Positions 50,177 through 58,705 of a stretch of 64,000 nt of DNA are shown here, piece after piece; position 1 is the stretch's first letter, and each line of letters starts with the position of its first letter. The notes under the pieces were generated by a model that saw only the letters and a program-made list of their open reading frames with translations, did not search any database and was not told where the DNA came from. A program made the position numbers and the translations under genes. The stretch comes from Sphingopyxis sp. Root154 (GTDB lineage Bacteria; Pseudomonadota; Alphaproteobacteria; Sphingomonadales; Sphingomonadaceae), in the NCBI RefSeq assembly GCF_001427105.1, contig NZ_LMGI01000001.1, positions 992,001-1,056,000 of the forward strand, written 5' to 3'.

Positions 50177-51234
50177 GAGGCACGATCGAGCGTATGCGGC
50201 GCCGGTTTGGGGGTGGATGGCGCCGGGCTTGTGCACGGCCCCGGCCCTCCACCCCGCTCCCGCCCCGTCTCACCGGAAGGCAGGGAGAAGAGCGCGTGCG
50301 TGGCGGCGGCGGCGCGGCGAACCTCGGGATGCGGATCGCGCGCCGCCATCGCGGCGAGGTGCGGAAGCGCCGCCGCGGGGTCGAGCGCGACCAATTCGCG
50401 CATCGCGTTCCAGCGCGCGGCGAAATCTTCGCTCGCCGTCTCGGCAATGAAGAGCGGCGCGGCGTCGGTGCGGCCGAGCTGGCGCAGCAGCGCGAGCGCC
50501 ATCTGGCGAAAGCTGCTGTCGCGGCGCGAGGCGCTGATATGGGTCAGGCGGCCGCTTGCGATGTCATAGGCGCGGATCGGGAGACGCGACGGCGGCTGGA
50601 CGGTGAGTTCGAGGAGCAGGACGTCGTGGCCGGTGCCCTGAAGCGTGAAGCTTTGGCGCGCAGTGTCGAGGATCAGCGTCTCGCCTGTCCGCAACGGGCG
50701 CGGCGGCTGAGTGAGGCATGGAGCGGCGTTGCTGGCGGTGAAGCCGCCGGCCTCCTCGGCTGCGCTGACCGCCACCGCATACGCGCGAAGCTCTGCGCCG
50801 CCGCAATCGAGGACATGGATCGCCGCGCGGCCGGGGACGAATACCGCGGTGCCGGGCGCGGCGCTGTTCGCGGTGTACGGCCGTAGCTGAAGCGTCAGGC
50901 GAATCGCCCCGCTATCGGCGAGAACCAGTCCGCCGGCACCGCCATCGCTGCCGCCGACCATCCGCATCGGCGGACGCGCGAAGGGGTCGGCGGCGAGCAA
51001 CGCCAGCGCCGCATCGAGCCGACCGCGAAGCCAATCGGTGTCGGCGAGCCAGGGGAGAAGGCGCGCTATCGCGACATCGGCGGAGGCGTCGGCGAGCGCC
51101 GCGATGGCGGTCACCAACCCGTCGGGGGCGGCGTCGGCCGCTCTCCATGCAGCGTCGAGGTCCGAGACCGCGCGGCGCATGGCCAGACGGCGCGCGACAT
51201 TGGCGCGGGGGAAATGGTCGTGGCGGGATGACAT
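50164..51234 (-). CDS. HEAT-repeat protein with beta-domain, partner of 49292
   Basis: A 356-residue protein. Residues about 90-240 are beta-rich (LVLADSGAIRLTLQLRPYTA; VFVPGRAAIHVLDCGGAELR; GTGHDVLLLELTVQPPSRL) and residues 245-330 are helical repeats (FRQMALALLRQLGRTDAAPL; EDFAARWNAMRELVALDPAA; LPHLAAMAARDPHPEVRRAA) of HEAT type. N-terminal helices may also be HEAT-like (DLDAAWRAADAAPDGLVTAI). The tail is Pro/Gly-rich. Start at 51234 is by domain layout; the ribosome site is weak. It overlaps 49292-50176. Confidence 0.68.
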   Translation of the reverse strand: MSSRHDHFPRANVARRLAMRRAVSDLDAAWRAADAAPDGLVTAIAALADASADVAIARLLPWLADTDWLRGRLDAALALLAADPFARPPMRMVGGSDGGAGGLVLADSGAIRLTLQLRPYTANSAAPGTAVFVPGRAAIHVLDCGGAELRAYAVAVSAAEEAGGFTASNAAPCLTQPPRPLRTGETLILDTARQSFTLQGTGHDVLLLELTVQPPSRLPIRAYDIASGRLTHISASRRDSSFRQMALALLRQLGRTDAAPLFIAETASEDFAARWNAMRELVALDPAAALPHLAAMAARDPHPEVRRAAAATHALFSLPSGETGRERGGGPGPCTSPAPSTPKPAPHTLDRASCRA

Positions 51235-51302
51235 GATGGGTATCGCGAAATGCGGGGAACGGAGGGCGCCGGGTTGGTGGCGCCCTCCGTTCCCGCCGCA
51301 AC

Positions 51303-51449
51303 TCAATCGTAGACGATCAGTGCGATGGCGACGGCGAGTTCGAACACCGACGGCCCCGACGATGCACTTTCGCCCATCAGCGAGCCGAACAGTCCGACCG
51401 CGGTGTCGAGCAAAGGCAGTGCCTCGATATCGATGGTTGGCAGACCCAT
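51303..51449 (-). CDS. Peptide gene, 48 aa, first in the cupin/HEAT unit
   Basis: ATG at 51449 follows AGGAGGGG by three bases, a near-perfect ribosome site. The peptide starts MGLPTIDIEALPLLDTAVGL, has FGSLMGESASSGPSV in the middle and ends FELAVAIALIVYD. It has no Cys and no classical double-Gly cleavage site; the first half is acidic and helix-prone, the last 12 residues hydrophobic. Its size, leader-like start and position before two uncharacterised proteins recall precursor genes of ribosomally made modified peptides. Precursor status is inference. Confidence 0.6.
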   Translation of the reverse strand: MGLPTIDIEALPLLDTAVGLFGSLMGESASSGPSVFELAVAIALIVYD

Positions 51450-51622
51450 ATTCCCCTCCTGTCCTGATCGGCGGCGCGACCTGCCGCCCGGAACATGGGT
51501 AGGAAGGCGCGGGCGCGCTTCCCAGTTAACTTATCGTAATCGCGGTCATGTCGCTGGTCGAAGCGGGGTTGCCGGAGCCGCCGCCGGGGATAGGGTGCCC
51601 CGTCGCAACCGGGAGATCTGTC

Positions 51623-52573
51623 ATGCACCGCACTATTGCCGCCGCCTTCTGCGCCCTCTTGCTCGCAGCGCCCGCCGCGGCGGAGACGCTTCTCGTCGGC
51701 AACAAGGGCGAAGATACGCTGAGCCTCATCGCGCTGGCATCGGGCGAGGAACTGGCGCGACTGCCGACGGGCAAGATGCCGCACGAGATCGCGATTTCGC
51801 CCGACGGCAAGCAGGCGGCGGTCGTCGCCTACGGCAGCACGACGATCGACGTATTCGATGTGGCAAGCCGGACCAAGGTGAGGACGATCGACCTCAGCCC
51901 CAACCAGCGGCCGCACGGGCTGCTGTGGCTGTCCGACGGGCGGCTGGTCGCGACGACCGAGGGCAGCGAGTCGGTCGCGGTGGTCGCGCCCGATGGCAAG
52001 ATGACGTCGATTTCGACCGGGCAGAAGGGCACGCATATGATCGTCGTCGCGCCCGACAACCGCACCGCCTATACCGCGAATATCGCGGCGGGGACGGTGA
52101 GTGTGCTCGACCTCAAGACCGCGAAGAAGCTGCGCGATCTTGCCGCCGGCGGCAAGCCCGAGGGGCTGGCGCTGACGAAGCGCGGACGCGAATTGTGGGT
52201 CGGCGACCTCGACGCGCCGCGGGTGTCGATCTGGGATACGCAGACCGGCAAGAAGATCGCCGAGCAGCCGGTCGATCCGGTCGCGATCCGCGTGCTCGCC
52301 AGCCCCGACGGCAAGCTGGTCGCGACGAGCAATATTGCGAGCGGCACGATCAGCCTGTTCGATGCCGAAACGCGCGCGCCGGTGCGGACGATCAAGGTGT
52401 CGGGCGAGCAGGCCAAGGGGCAGGTCACGTTGCTGTTCAGCGCCGATTCGAAGCGGCTTTATGCGGCGGAGACGGGGCACGACAAGGTCGCGGAAATCGA
52501 CGTCGCGAGCGGCGAAGTGCTGCGCCGGATCGCCGCGGGGAAGAATGGCGACGGGCTGGCGATCGCGCCCTAG
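51623..52573 (+). CDS. Exported YncE-like beta-propeller protein
   Basis: A 316-residue exported seven-bladed propeller. The signal peptide is MHRTIAAAFCALLLAAPAAA, and blades repeat the pattern MPHEIAISPDGKQAAVVAYG, TIDVFDVASRTKVRTIDLSP, GTHMIVVAPDNRTAYTANIA, VSVLDLKTAKKLRDLAAGGK, VLASPDGKLVATSNIASGTI. This fits YncE/40-residue YVTN beta-propellers, often surface or periplasmic ligand binders. Stop converges with the aminotransferase stop by a four-base CTAG. Confidence 0.88.
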   Translation: MHRTIAAAFCALLLAAPAAAETLLVGNKGEDTLSLIALASGEELARLPTGKMPHEIAISPDGKQAAVVAYGSTTIDVFDVASRTKVRTIDLSPNQRPHGLLWLSDGRLVATTEGSESVAVVAPDGKMTSISTGQKGTHMIVVAPDNRTAYTANIAAGTVSVLDLKTAKKLRDLAAGGKPEGLALTKRGRELWVGDLDAPRVSIWDTQTGKKIAEQPVDPVAIRVLASPDGKLVATSNIASGTISLFDAETRAPVRTIKVSGEQAKGQVTLLFSADSKRLYAAETGHDKVAEIDVASGEVLRRIAAGKNGDGLAIAP

Positions 52574-53745
52574 GCTTTTTCGGCACGCAGCCTCTCGCGA
52601 AAGGCCGCGAGGCGCCGGACCGCCTCGTCGAGTATCGCGCCGTTCTTGGCGAAGCAGAGGCGTAGGATGTGGCGCGGGCCATCGCCTTCGAAGAGTGCCG
52701 AGACGGGGATCGAGGCAATCCCCGCTTCGCGCACGGCGCGTTCGCTGAATTCGCGGTCGGACAGCGCGATCCCCGATGCAGCGAGGTCGATGCACAGGAA
52801 CCATGTTGCGGCGTTCGGCAGGACGGTGAAGCCCCGGGCGCCCAGCGCGTCACCGAGGCGTTGGCGCGATGCAGCCCAGCCTTCGCGCTGCTCCGCGAAC
52901 CATGCGTCGGGGCGGTCGAGCCCTTCCGCCACCGCCCATTGCAGCGCGGGCGGCGTCGTGAAGGTGAGGAACTGGTGCGCGCGGCCGAGCGCGGTTGCCA
53001 TTTCGGGCGCGGCGCATAGCCAGCCGGTCTTCCACCCCGTCAGGCCGAAGATTTTGCCCGCCGAGCCGATCTTCACCGCGCGTTCGGCCATGCCCCGGAA
53101 GGACATCAGCGAACGGTGCGGCACTCCGTCGAAGCGGACATCCTCCCAGACCTCGTCGCAGATTGCGACGAGGTCGTGGCGCACGCAGGCGTCGGCGATC
53201 ATCGCAAGTTCGGCTTCGCTGGCAACGGTGCCGGCGGGATTGAGCGGATCGTTGAGCATCAGCACGCGCGTGCGCGGCGTGATCGCCGCCGCGAGCCCAT
53301 CGGCGTCGTAGCGCCAGTCGGGCGGGGTTAGCGCGACCGAAACCGGAATGCCACCGGCCCGGCGGACCATCGGCGCGTAACTGTCATATGCGGGCTGGAA
53401 CAGGATCACCTCGTCGCCCGGTCCGACGAACGCGAGGATGGCTGCGGCAAGCGCTTCGGTCGCGCCCGAGGTCACGATTACCTGCTCGGACAACAGCGTG
53501 AGCCCCTGCCGCCGGGCATAGAAGCGACAGATCGCATCGCGCAGCTCGGGCAATCCGAACGCCGGTGGATATTGGTTCGACTTTTCGGCGAGCGCGCGCG
53601 ACGCGGCGGCGATCATGTCCGGGTGCGGCGGCTCGTCGGGGAAGCCTTGGCCGAGGTTGATCGCGTCATGCGCCCGCGCGAGCCCCGACATATGCTCGAA
53701 AATCGTCGGTTCCATCGCGGCATAAAGCGGGTGGACCGGGCTCAT
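52570..53745 (-). CDS. PLP-dependent aminotransferase, class I/II
   Basis: A 391-residue fold-type I aminotransferase. The PLP lysine lies in KIGSAGKIFGLTGWKTGWLC (near residue 232), VIVTSGATEALAAAILAFVG is the phosphate site, NDPLNPAGTVASEAELAMI the Asn region and ICDEVWEDVRFDG the Asp. INLGQGFPDEPPHPDM in the N terminus fits the kynurenine/methionine aminotransferase group (YbdL-like). Its ATG overlaps the siroheme-synthase-like stop (ATGA), so it is in that operon. Confidence 0.92.
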   Translation of the reverse strand: MSPVHPLYAAMEPTIFEHMSGLARAHDAINLGQGFPDEPPHPDMIAAASRALAEKSNQYPPAFGLPELRDAICRFYARRQGLTLLSEQVIVTSGATEALAAAILAFVGPGDEVILFQPAYDSYAPMVRRAGGIPVSVALTPPDWRYDADGLAAAITPRTRVLMLNDPLNPAGTVASEAELAMIADACVRHDLVAICDEVWEDVRFDGVPHRSLMSFRGMAERAVKIGSAGKIFGLTGWKTGWLCAAPEMATALGRAHQFLTFTTPPALQWAVAEGLDRPDAWFAEQREGWAASRQRLGDALGARGFTVLPNAATWFLCIDLAASGIALSDREFSERAVREAGIASIPVSALFEGDGPRHILRLCFAKNGAILDEAVRRLAAFRERLRAEKA

Positions 53746-54512
53746 GGCTGCGAAAGCCAGATCGACAGGCCCGGCGGCGGATCGGCGGGCGGCGCATCGG
53801 CGATGTGGCGCACCGCATCGGCGCGGGCGCGGTCGAGGATGGTGGCGGGGATGTTCGTGGAGTGGAAGATGTGGTCGGCCTCGCCGAGCAGGCGTGCGGC
53901 GCGCAGGGTGAGGTTGTCGGGGTCAATGCTGGCGAGGTGGATGGTTTCGAGGCGCGAAGGCTGGATCAACGCATCGCTTGCCAGCCAGCTTTCGACCTTG
54001 TCGGCCGCATCGGGGTCGAGCGGGTCGAGGGCACCGCCGCTTGCGAGTGCGGCATCGATTGCGCGGCGGCGGTCGTCGGCGGTGGGCCAGCGGGTTTTCA
54101 TCGCAGCGCGCGCGGCGTGGAGCGCCGCGGCGAGCGCGCCAAGGCGGGCCGGGAGCAAGGCTTCGACGCGCTGCCGGACGGCTTTTGCAAGGCCGGCCGA
54201 CGCGCCGCCCGTCCCGATCGCGATCGTCATCGGCGCGCGGTCGACGATCGCCGGGGTGGTGAAATCGCAAAGAGCGGGGCGGTCGACGACATTGACGAGA
54301 AGCCCGCACGCGCGAAGCGCCTGCGCAGCGGCGCGTGCCTCGTCTTCATCGTCCAACGCGACGAAAGCGATCGTCGCGCCGTCTTCCCACGCCGGGACGA
54401 TCCGCCCGCCCGCGCGGACGATCAGCCGTGCCTTGGCATCGGCAGCCTCCCCATCCCCGACCAGTACGACCGTACGGCCGCTGAGGTTCAGGAAGATGGG
54501 AAGCTGCTCCAT
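53742..54512 (-). CDS. Precorrin-2 dehydrogenase/ferrochelatase (CysG N-terminal half type)
   Basis: A 256-residue protein matching the N-terminal part of CysG/Met8: MEQLPIFLNLSGRTVVLVGD (NAD site), GEAADAKARLIVRAGGRIVP, DEDEARAAAQALRACGLLVN, CDFTTPAIVDRAPMTIAIGT and GGASAGLAKAVRQRVEALLP. It oxidises precorrin-2 to sirohydrochlorin and inserts iron to make siroheme. The methyltransferase half (SUMT) is absent. It starts one base after the lysA stop and its stop overlaps the aminotransferase start. Confidence 0.88.
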   Translation of the reverse strand: MEQLPIFLNLSGRTVVLVGDGEAADAKARLIVRAGGRIVPAWEDGATIAFVALDDEDEARAAAQALRACGLLVNVVDRPALCDFTTPAIVDRAPMTIAIGTGGASAGLAKAVRQRVEALLPARLGALAAALHAARAAMKTRWPTADDRRRAIDAALASGGALDPLDPDAADKVESWLASDALIQPSRLETIHLASIDPDNLTLRAARLLGEADHIFHSTNIPATILDRARADAVRHIADAPPADPPPGLSIWLSQP

Positions 54513-54513
54513 G

Positions 54514-55779
54514 TCAGTCGATCCAGTCGGGCACGCGCTCGGCGGCCATGATCGTGCCCGCCGTGATCCGGTCGGCAACGATGGCATAGCGGTCGCCGTC
54601 GACGAGCACCTCGGGAACAAGGCTGCGGCTGTTGTAGGTCGACGCCATCGTCGCACCATAAGCCCCCGCACTGCAGAAGACCGCGAGATCACCCGCCTCG
54701 ACCTTGTCGATCAGCCGGTCGCGTGCAAAGGTGTCGCCGGTTTCGCAGACCGGTCCAACGATCGACGCGGTCATCGTCTCACCCGACGGCCTTACAGCGA
54801 CGAAATCATGCCAGGCGTCATAGAGCGCGGGCCTGGCAAGGTCGTTCATTGCCGCATCGACGATGACGAAGGGATGCGTTGCGCCGGGTTTCACCCACAA
54901 TGTCTCGGTCAGCAAAACCCCCGAATTGCCCGCGATCACGCGGCCGGGCTCGAACATCAGCGTAACGTCCCAATCGCGCGTTACGCGCGCGACCATCGCG
55001 CCATAGTCGGCGGGCGACGGCGGAATGATATTGTCGCCCGCCCGATATGGCACGCCAAGCCCGCCGCCGAGGTCGACATGGGTGATGCTGTGCCCCGCGG
55101 CGCGCAGGTCAGCGACGAGTTCGCCCACGCGCTTGAACGCCGCCTCGAACGGGGCGAGGCTGGTCAGCTGGCTGCCGATATGGACCGCGATGCCGCGCAA
55201 GTTGAGCCCCGGCAGCGCCGACAACCGGGCGAAGATTTCGGGCGCGACGTCGATCCCGACGCCGAACTTGTTATCGGCCTTGCCGGTCGAGATTTTGGCA
55301 TGGGTGCCCGCGTCGACGTCGGGATTGACGCGCAGCACCGCGGGCGCGGTCATTTCCTTGGAGAGCGCGATCTCGGCAAGCGCGATACCCTCGGGCTCAT
55401 GCTCGATATTGAACTGGCCGATGCCGCGGTCGAGCCCCTGAGCGAGTTCGGCACGCGTCTTGCCGACGCCCGAAAAGACGATGTCCTCGGCCGCCATGCC
55501 CGCCGCCAGCGCGCGTTCGAGTTCGCCGCCCGATACGACGTCGGCGCCATAGCCCTGCCGCGCGAGAACGCGCAGCACGCCAAGGTTGGGGTTGCTCTTG
55601 ATCGCAAAGGCGAGGTGCTTCCTGGGAACATCCTTCAGCCCGTCGCGAAACGCCTGCGCGTGGCGTTCGAGCGTCGCGCGCGAATAGACATAGACGGGGG
55701 TGCCGATTTCTTCGGCAATGCGTGGCAGCGGAATGTCTTCGGCGTGCATCACGCCGTCACGAATTTCAAAATGATTCAT
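54514..55779 (-). CDS. lysA: Diaminopimelate decarboxylase
   Basis: A 421-residue PLP barrel enzyme that decarboxylates meso-DAP to lysine. The lysine is in HLAFAIKSNPNLGVLRVLAR (near residue 58), the barrel shows AVHIGSQLTSLAPFEAAFKR and THVDLGGGLGVPYRAGD, the phosphate site MFEPGRVIAGNSGVLLTETL, and the active-site Cys in FCSAGAYGATMASTYNSR. Follows an LptM-like lipoprotein and argH, a gene order well known from pseudomonads. Confidence 0.97.
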   Translation of the reverse strand: MNHFEIRDGVMHAEDIPLPRIAEEIGTPVYVYSRATLERHAQAFRDGLKDVPRKHLAFAIKSNPNLGVLRVLARQGYGADVVSGGELERALAAGMAAEDIVFSGVGKTRAELAQGLDRGIGQFNIEHEPEGIALAEIALSKEMTAPAVLRVNPDVDAGTHAKISTGKADNKFGVGIDVAPEIFARLSALPGLNLRGIAVHIGSQLTSLAPFEAAFKRVGELVADLRAAGHSITHVDLGGGLGVPYRAGDNIIPPSPADYGAMVARVTRDWDVTLMFEPGRVIAGNSGVLLTETLWVKPGATHPFVIVDAAMNDLARPALYDAWHDFVAVRPSGETMTASIVGPVCETGDTFARDRLIDKVEAGDLAVFCSAGAYGATMASTYNSRSLVPEVLVDGDRYAIVADRITAGTIMAAERVPDWID

Positions 55780-55796
55780 TGGTAAAGTCCTGAGGC

Positions 55797-56048
55797 TCAG
55801 CCCGGAGGCGGCAAGTCAAAATCGTCGGGTTCGCGTTGTTCGGACCGTTTGAGAAGTTCGTCGCTGCGCGCGGGCCGGGCCTGCGCGTCAGGCGTCGTAA
55901 GCTCCTCCGTAGTCGGGGCGCGGGTGGCGCCGACGGGAATAACCGGCGCAGGCTGGCCTGCCACGGGCTTCAGATCTTCCTTGCTGCCGCACGCGCCGAG
56001 CAGCGCGATTGCAGCCATGCCAACAGTGATGAGGCGCTTGGTCGCCAT
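55797..56048 (-). CDS. LptM/LppL-like small lipoprotein
   Basis: An 83-residue protein with signal peptide and lipobox ([20 protein letters not shown]), then CGSKEDLKPVAGQPAPVIPV, near the CGxKG/DxL motif of LptM (YifL), and a Pro/acid-rich tail (SEQREPDDFDLPPPG). In Pseudomonas the small lipoprotein gene lppL lies just before lysA. LptM helps fold LptD, the outer-membrane LPS transporter. Its ATG overlaps the argH stop by one base (TGATG). Confidence 0.78.
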   Translation of the reverse strand: MATKRLITVGMAAIALLGACGSKEDLKPVAGQPAPVIPVGATRAPTTEELTTPDAQARPARSDELLKRSEQREPDDFDLPPPG

Positions 56049-57451
56049 CAAATCGTTCCTTCGAGCGCCGCACGGGCCGCGGCGATGGCCTGCCTTACCC
56101 GTTCGGGCGCCGTCCCGCCATAGCTCAAGCGGCTGGCGACCGACGCCTCGACGGTCAACGCCGCCAGCACGTCGGGCGTGACCGCGGCATGGATCGCCGC
56201 GGCGTCGGTTGCGGGCAGCGCCGACAGTTCGACGCCCAATTCCTCGGCGCGCTTCACGCACGAGCCGACGACATGATGCGCCTCGCGGAACGGCAGCCCC
56301 GCCTCGCGCACCAGCCAGTCGGCCAGATCGGTCGCGGTCGAATAGCCCGATGCGGCCAGCGCGCGCATGCGGTCGGTGCGGAAGATCAGCGTTTCGACCA
56401 TGCCCGTCATCGCGGCGAGCGACAGCGCGAGCGCGTCGAAGGCGCCGAAGACGGTTTCCTTGTCGTCCTGCAGATCCTTCGAATAGGTCAGCGGCAGCCC
56501 CTTCACGATCACCGCGAGCCGCTGGAAGGCGCCGAGCAGCAGACCCGCGCGACCGCGCACCAGTTCGGCGGCGTCGGGATTGCGCTTTTGCGGCATGATC
56601 GAACTGCCCGTCGACCAGGCGTCGGGCAGGCTGATAAAACCGAAGGGCTGGCTGGCCCAGATCACGATCTCTTCGGCAAGGCGCGACAGGTGGATCGCGG
56701 CGATCGACGCCGACGCGCAGAATTCGAGCGCGAAGTCGCGGTCTGACACGGCGTCGATGCTGTTCGCCATCGGGCGCTCGAAGCCGAGCGCCGCGGCGGT
56801 CGCATGGCGGTCCACCGGGAAGCCGGTGCCCGCGAGCGCGGCGGCACCGAGCGGCGATTCGTTGAGGCGGCGGCGCGCATCGATGAAGCGCGAACGGTCG
56901 CGGCCGAACATCTCGACATAGGCGAGCAGGTGATGACCGAGCGTTACCGGCTGCGCGACCTGCAGATGCGTGAAGCCGGGCATGATGCTGTCCGCATGTT
57001 CGTCGGCGCGCGCGAGCAGCGCGGTCTGGATCGCCTGCAATCCCGCATCGATGCGCTCGCACGCGGTGCGCGTCCAGAGGCGGAAATCGGTAGCGACCTG
57101 ATCGTTGCGCGAGCGCGCGGTGTGGAGTCGTCCGGCTGCTTCGCCGACAAGGTCCTTCAGCCGCGATTCGACGGTCATGTGGATGTCTTCGAGCGCAAGG
57201 TCGACTGGGACGCCATTCGCGGCAAATTCGTCGGCGATCTGCGCAAGCCCGCGGTCGATCACCACCGCATCGTCGGTGCCGATGATGCCCGCGGCGCCGA
57301 GCATCGCGGCGTGCGCGCGGCTTGCGGCGATATCTTCTTCCCACAGACGCTTGTCGACCGGGATCGATGCGTTAATCTCTTGCATGATCGCCGCGGGTCC
57401 GCCACCGAAGCGGCCGCCCCACATGCTGTTGCTGTCCGGAGTATTCGCCAT
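56048..57451 (-). CDS. argH: Argininosuccinate lyase
   Basis: A 467-residue fumarase-superfamily enzyme that splits argininosuccinate into arginine and fumarate. Signature [20 protein letters not shown] (near residue 280, flexible loop Ser), [16 protein letters not shown] (near 110), and [23 protein letters not shown] 57451 ([20 protein letters not shown]) is used; a reading to 57610 is only the shadow of the TlpA-like gene. Its 5' end overlaps the divergent TlpA-like gene by 29 bases. Confidence 0.96.
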   Translation of the reverse strand: MANTPDSNSMWGGRFGGGPAAIMQEINASIPVDKRLWEEDIAASRAHAAMLGAAGIIGTDDAVVIDRGLAQIADEFAANGVPVDLALEDIHMTVESRLKDLVGEAAGRLHTARSRNDQVATDFRLWTRTACERIDAGLQAIQTALLARADEHADSIMPGFTHLQVAQPVTLGHHLLAYVEMFGRDRSRFIDARRRLNESPLGAAALAGTGFPVDRHATAAALGFERPMANSIDAVSDRDFALEFCASASIAAIHLSRLAEEIVIWASQPFGFISLPDAWSTGSSIMPQKRNPDAAELVRGRAGLLLGAFQRLAVIVKGLPLTYSKDLQDDKETVFGAFDALALSLAAMTGMVETLIFRTDRMRALAASGYSTATDLADWLVREAGLPFREAHHVVGSCVKRAEELGVELSALPATDAAAIHAAVTPDVLAALTVEASVASRLSYGGTAPERVRQAIAAARAALEGTI

Positions 57452-58046
57452 CCGCCGCGTCCCAAATCCGTCCCTTGCGATCCTCGCCGTGCTTCTGGCC
57501 GGATCAATCGCCGGCTGCGATAGGGAAAAGCAGCCGGACGGGCAAGCGGGGCAAGGCCAAGCAAATGTTTCGGCGGGCCAAGCGAAGGGGCTCGGGAAGT
57601 TCGAGCACATTGTCGATCGCAGTCACAAGGGCGAGCCAGCACCCGCGGTCGGCTTTCGTGGACCTGACGACGCCCCTGTGACGCTGGCGTCGTTTCGTGG
57701 GCGTCCGCTGCTCGTCAACCTGTGGGCGACCTGGTGCGCGCCATGCGTCGCCGAAATGCCGACGCTCGATGCGCTCGCGGCGAAAAGCGCCGAACGGATG
57801 ACCGTAATTGCCGTCGCGGAGGATTTGCAAGGCGCCGAAATTGTCGACCCGTGGTTCCAGAAGGCGGGGTTGAAAGCGTTACAACCCTATATCGATCCGC
57901 AGAATGGTTTGCTCGACGCGGCGAACAGCGCGTTGCCGACGAGTATCTATTATGACGCCGAGGGGCGCGAAATCTGGCGGATTGTGGGCGCGATCGACTG
58001 GCAGGGTGCGGAAGCGAAGGCGCTGCTGGCCGAGGCTGGTACTTAG
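57423..58046 (+). CDS. TlpA-like thioredoxin lipoprotein
   Basis: A 207-residue membrane-anchored thiol oxidoreductase. N-terminal signal with lipobox ([20 protein letters not shown], then SIAGC), a Gln/Gly linker, then the thioredoxin fold with [20 protein letters not shown] (WCAPC active site) and [20 protein letters not shown] (cis-Pro TS in LPTS). It acts in periplasmic reduction, e.g. cytochrome c maturation or copper handling. ATG 57423 lies within the opposite-strand argH N terminus (29-base overlap). Confidence 0.9.
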   Translation: MLLLSGVFAIRRVPNPSLAILAVLLAGSIAGCDREKQPDGQAGQGQANVSAGQAKGLGKFEHIVDRSHKGEPAPAVGFRGPDDAPVTLASFRGRPLLVNLWATWCAPCVAEMPTLDALAAKSAERMTVIAVAEDLQGAEIVDPWFQKAGLKALQPYIDPQNGLLDAANSALPTSIYYDAEGREIWRIVGAIDWQGAEAKALLAEAGT

Positions 58047-58111
58047 TCCTCCTCCCCAGGCGGGAGGGGTTAGGGGCGGGGCAAGCGTAGCGAGCGTGCG
58101 CCCTAGATCAT

Positions 58112-58178
58112 GCCCACCCCCGCTGCGACTAACCCGCAAGCTGGTAAGTCTCGCTGCCCTTCCCACTTGCGGGAGGGG
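58112..58178 (-). repeat. Second dispersed repeat family, copy B
   Basis: Reverse-complement relative of 27936-28001: it carries CCCCTCCCGCAAGTGGGAAG, GCAGCGAGACTTACCAGC and GTCGCAGCGGGGGTGGGC on the minus strand. It fills the gap behind the TlpA-like gene. Confidence 0.85.
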
Positions 58179-58182
58179 CGAT

Positions 58183-58219
58183 GCAAAGAAAGGGCGGGTG
58201 CCCCATGACACCCGCCCTT
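58183..58219 (-). terminator. Terminator after the secreted protein gene at 58254
   Basis: Perfect 11-base stem AAGGGCGGGTG (58190-58200) with CACCCGCCCTT (58209-58219), eight-base loop; on the minus strand TTCTTTGC follows. Confidence 0.8.
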
Positions 58220-58253
58220 CCCTGCGACCCAGAGCAAGGCTCCGGGGAGAGGC

Positions 58254-58592
58254 TTAGCCGCCGACCGTCACGCGGCCGGTGCGATAACCCTTCTTGCGCA
58301 TTTCCTTCACATAATCCTTGTCGGCGTCGACCACCTCGGTCTCCCATTCATCCCACGCGTCCCAGCGGTCTTCGCGGTCGGTCGAATGGCGAAGGTCGCT
58401 GGTCAGCTCCTTCTCCGCCTCGAGAATATCGGCTTTGTAATTATACCATTGCTGGTTGACGACGCCCGCGATGGGGCTGGTGCGGATGTGCGGCGCTTCG
58501 AATCCCGGCGGCTGCGAGCCATAGGGAACGGCCGCGACCGCGGCGGTGGCGGGGAGAGCCATGAGAATTGCGAGGTTGGTCCATTTTTTCAT
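58254..58592 (-). CDS. Secreted hypothetical protein, 112 aa
   Basis: Signal peptide MKKWTNLAILMALPATAAVA, then a short mature part rich in charged and aromatic residues (QPPGFEAPHIRTSPIAGVVN; QQWYNYKADILEAEKELTSD; WDEWETEVVDADKDYVKEMR). Helical and hydrophilic, no domain known. Ends with a strong terminator. Likely periplasmic. Single gene unit. Confidence 0.7.
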   Translation of the reverse strand: MKKWTNLAILMALPATAAVAAVPYGSQPPGFEAPHIRTSPIAGVVNQQWYNYKADILEAEKELTSDLRHSTDREDRWDAWDEWETEVVDADKDYVKEMRKKGYRTGRVTVGG

Positions 58593-58705
58593 CGTCCATC
58601 TCCTGATTGCCCGCCCTTTGCGGGGCGGTCAGGGGAGTCAACGAAGCGCGCGGCCGTTTTCTTCCCGGCTGGACGGAGATTCAGCACGCTTGGCGGCGTA
58701 ATCGT

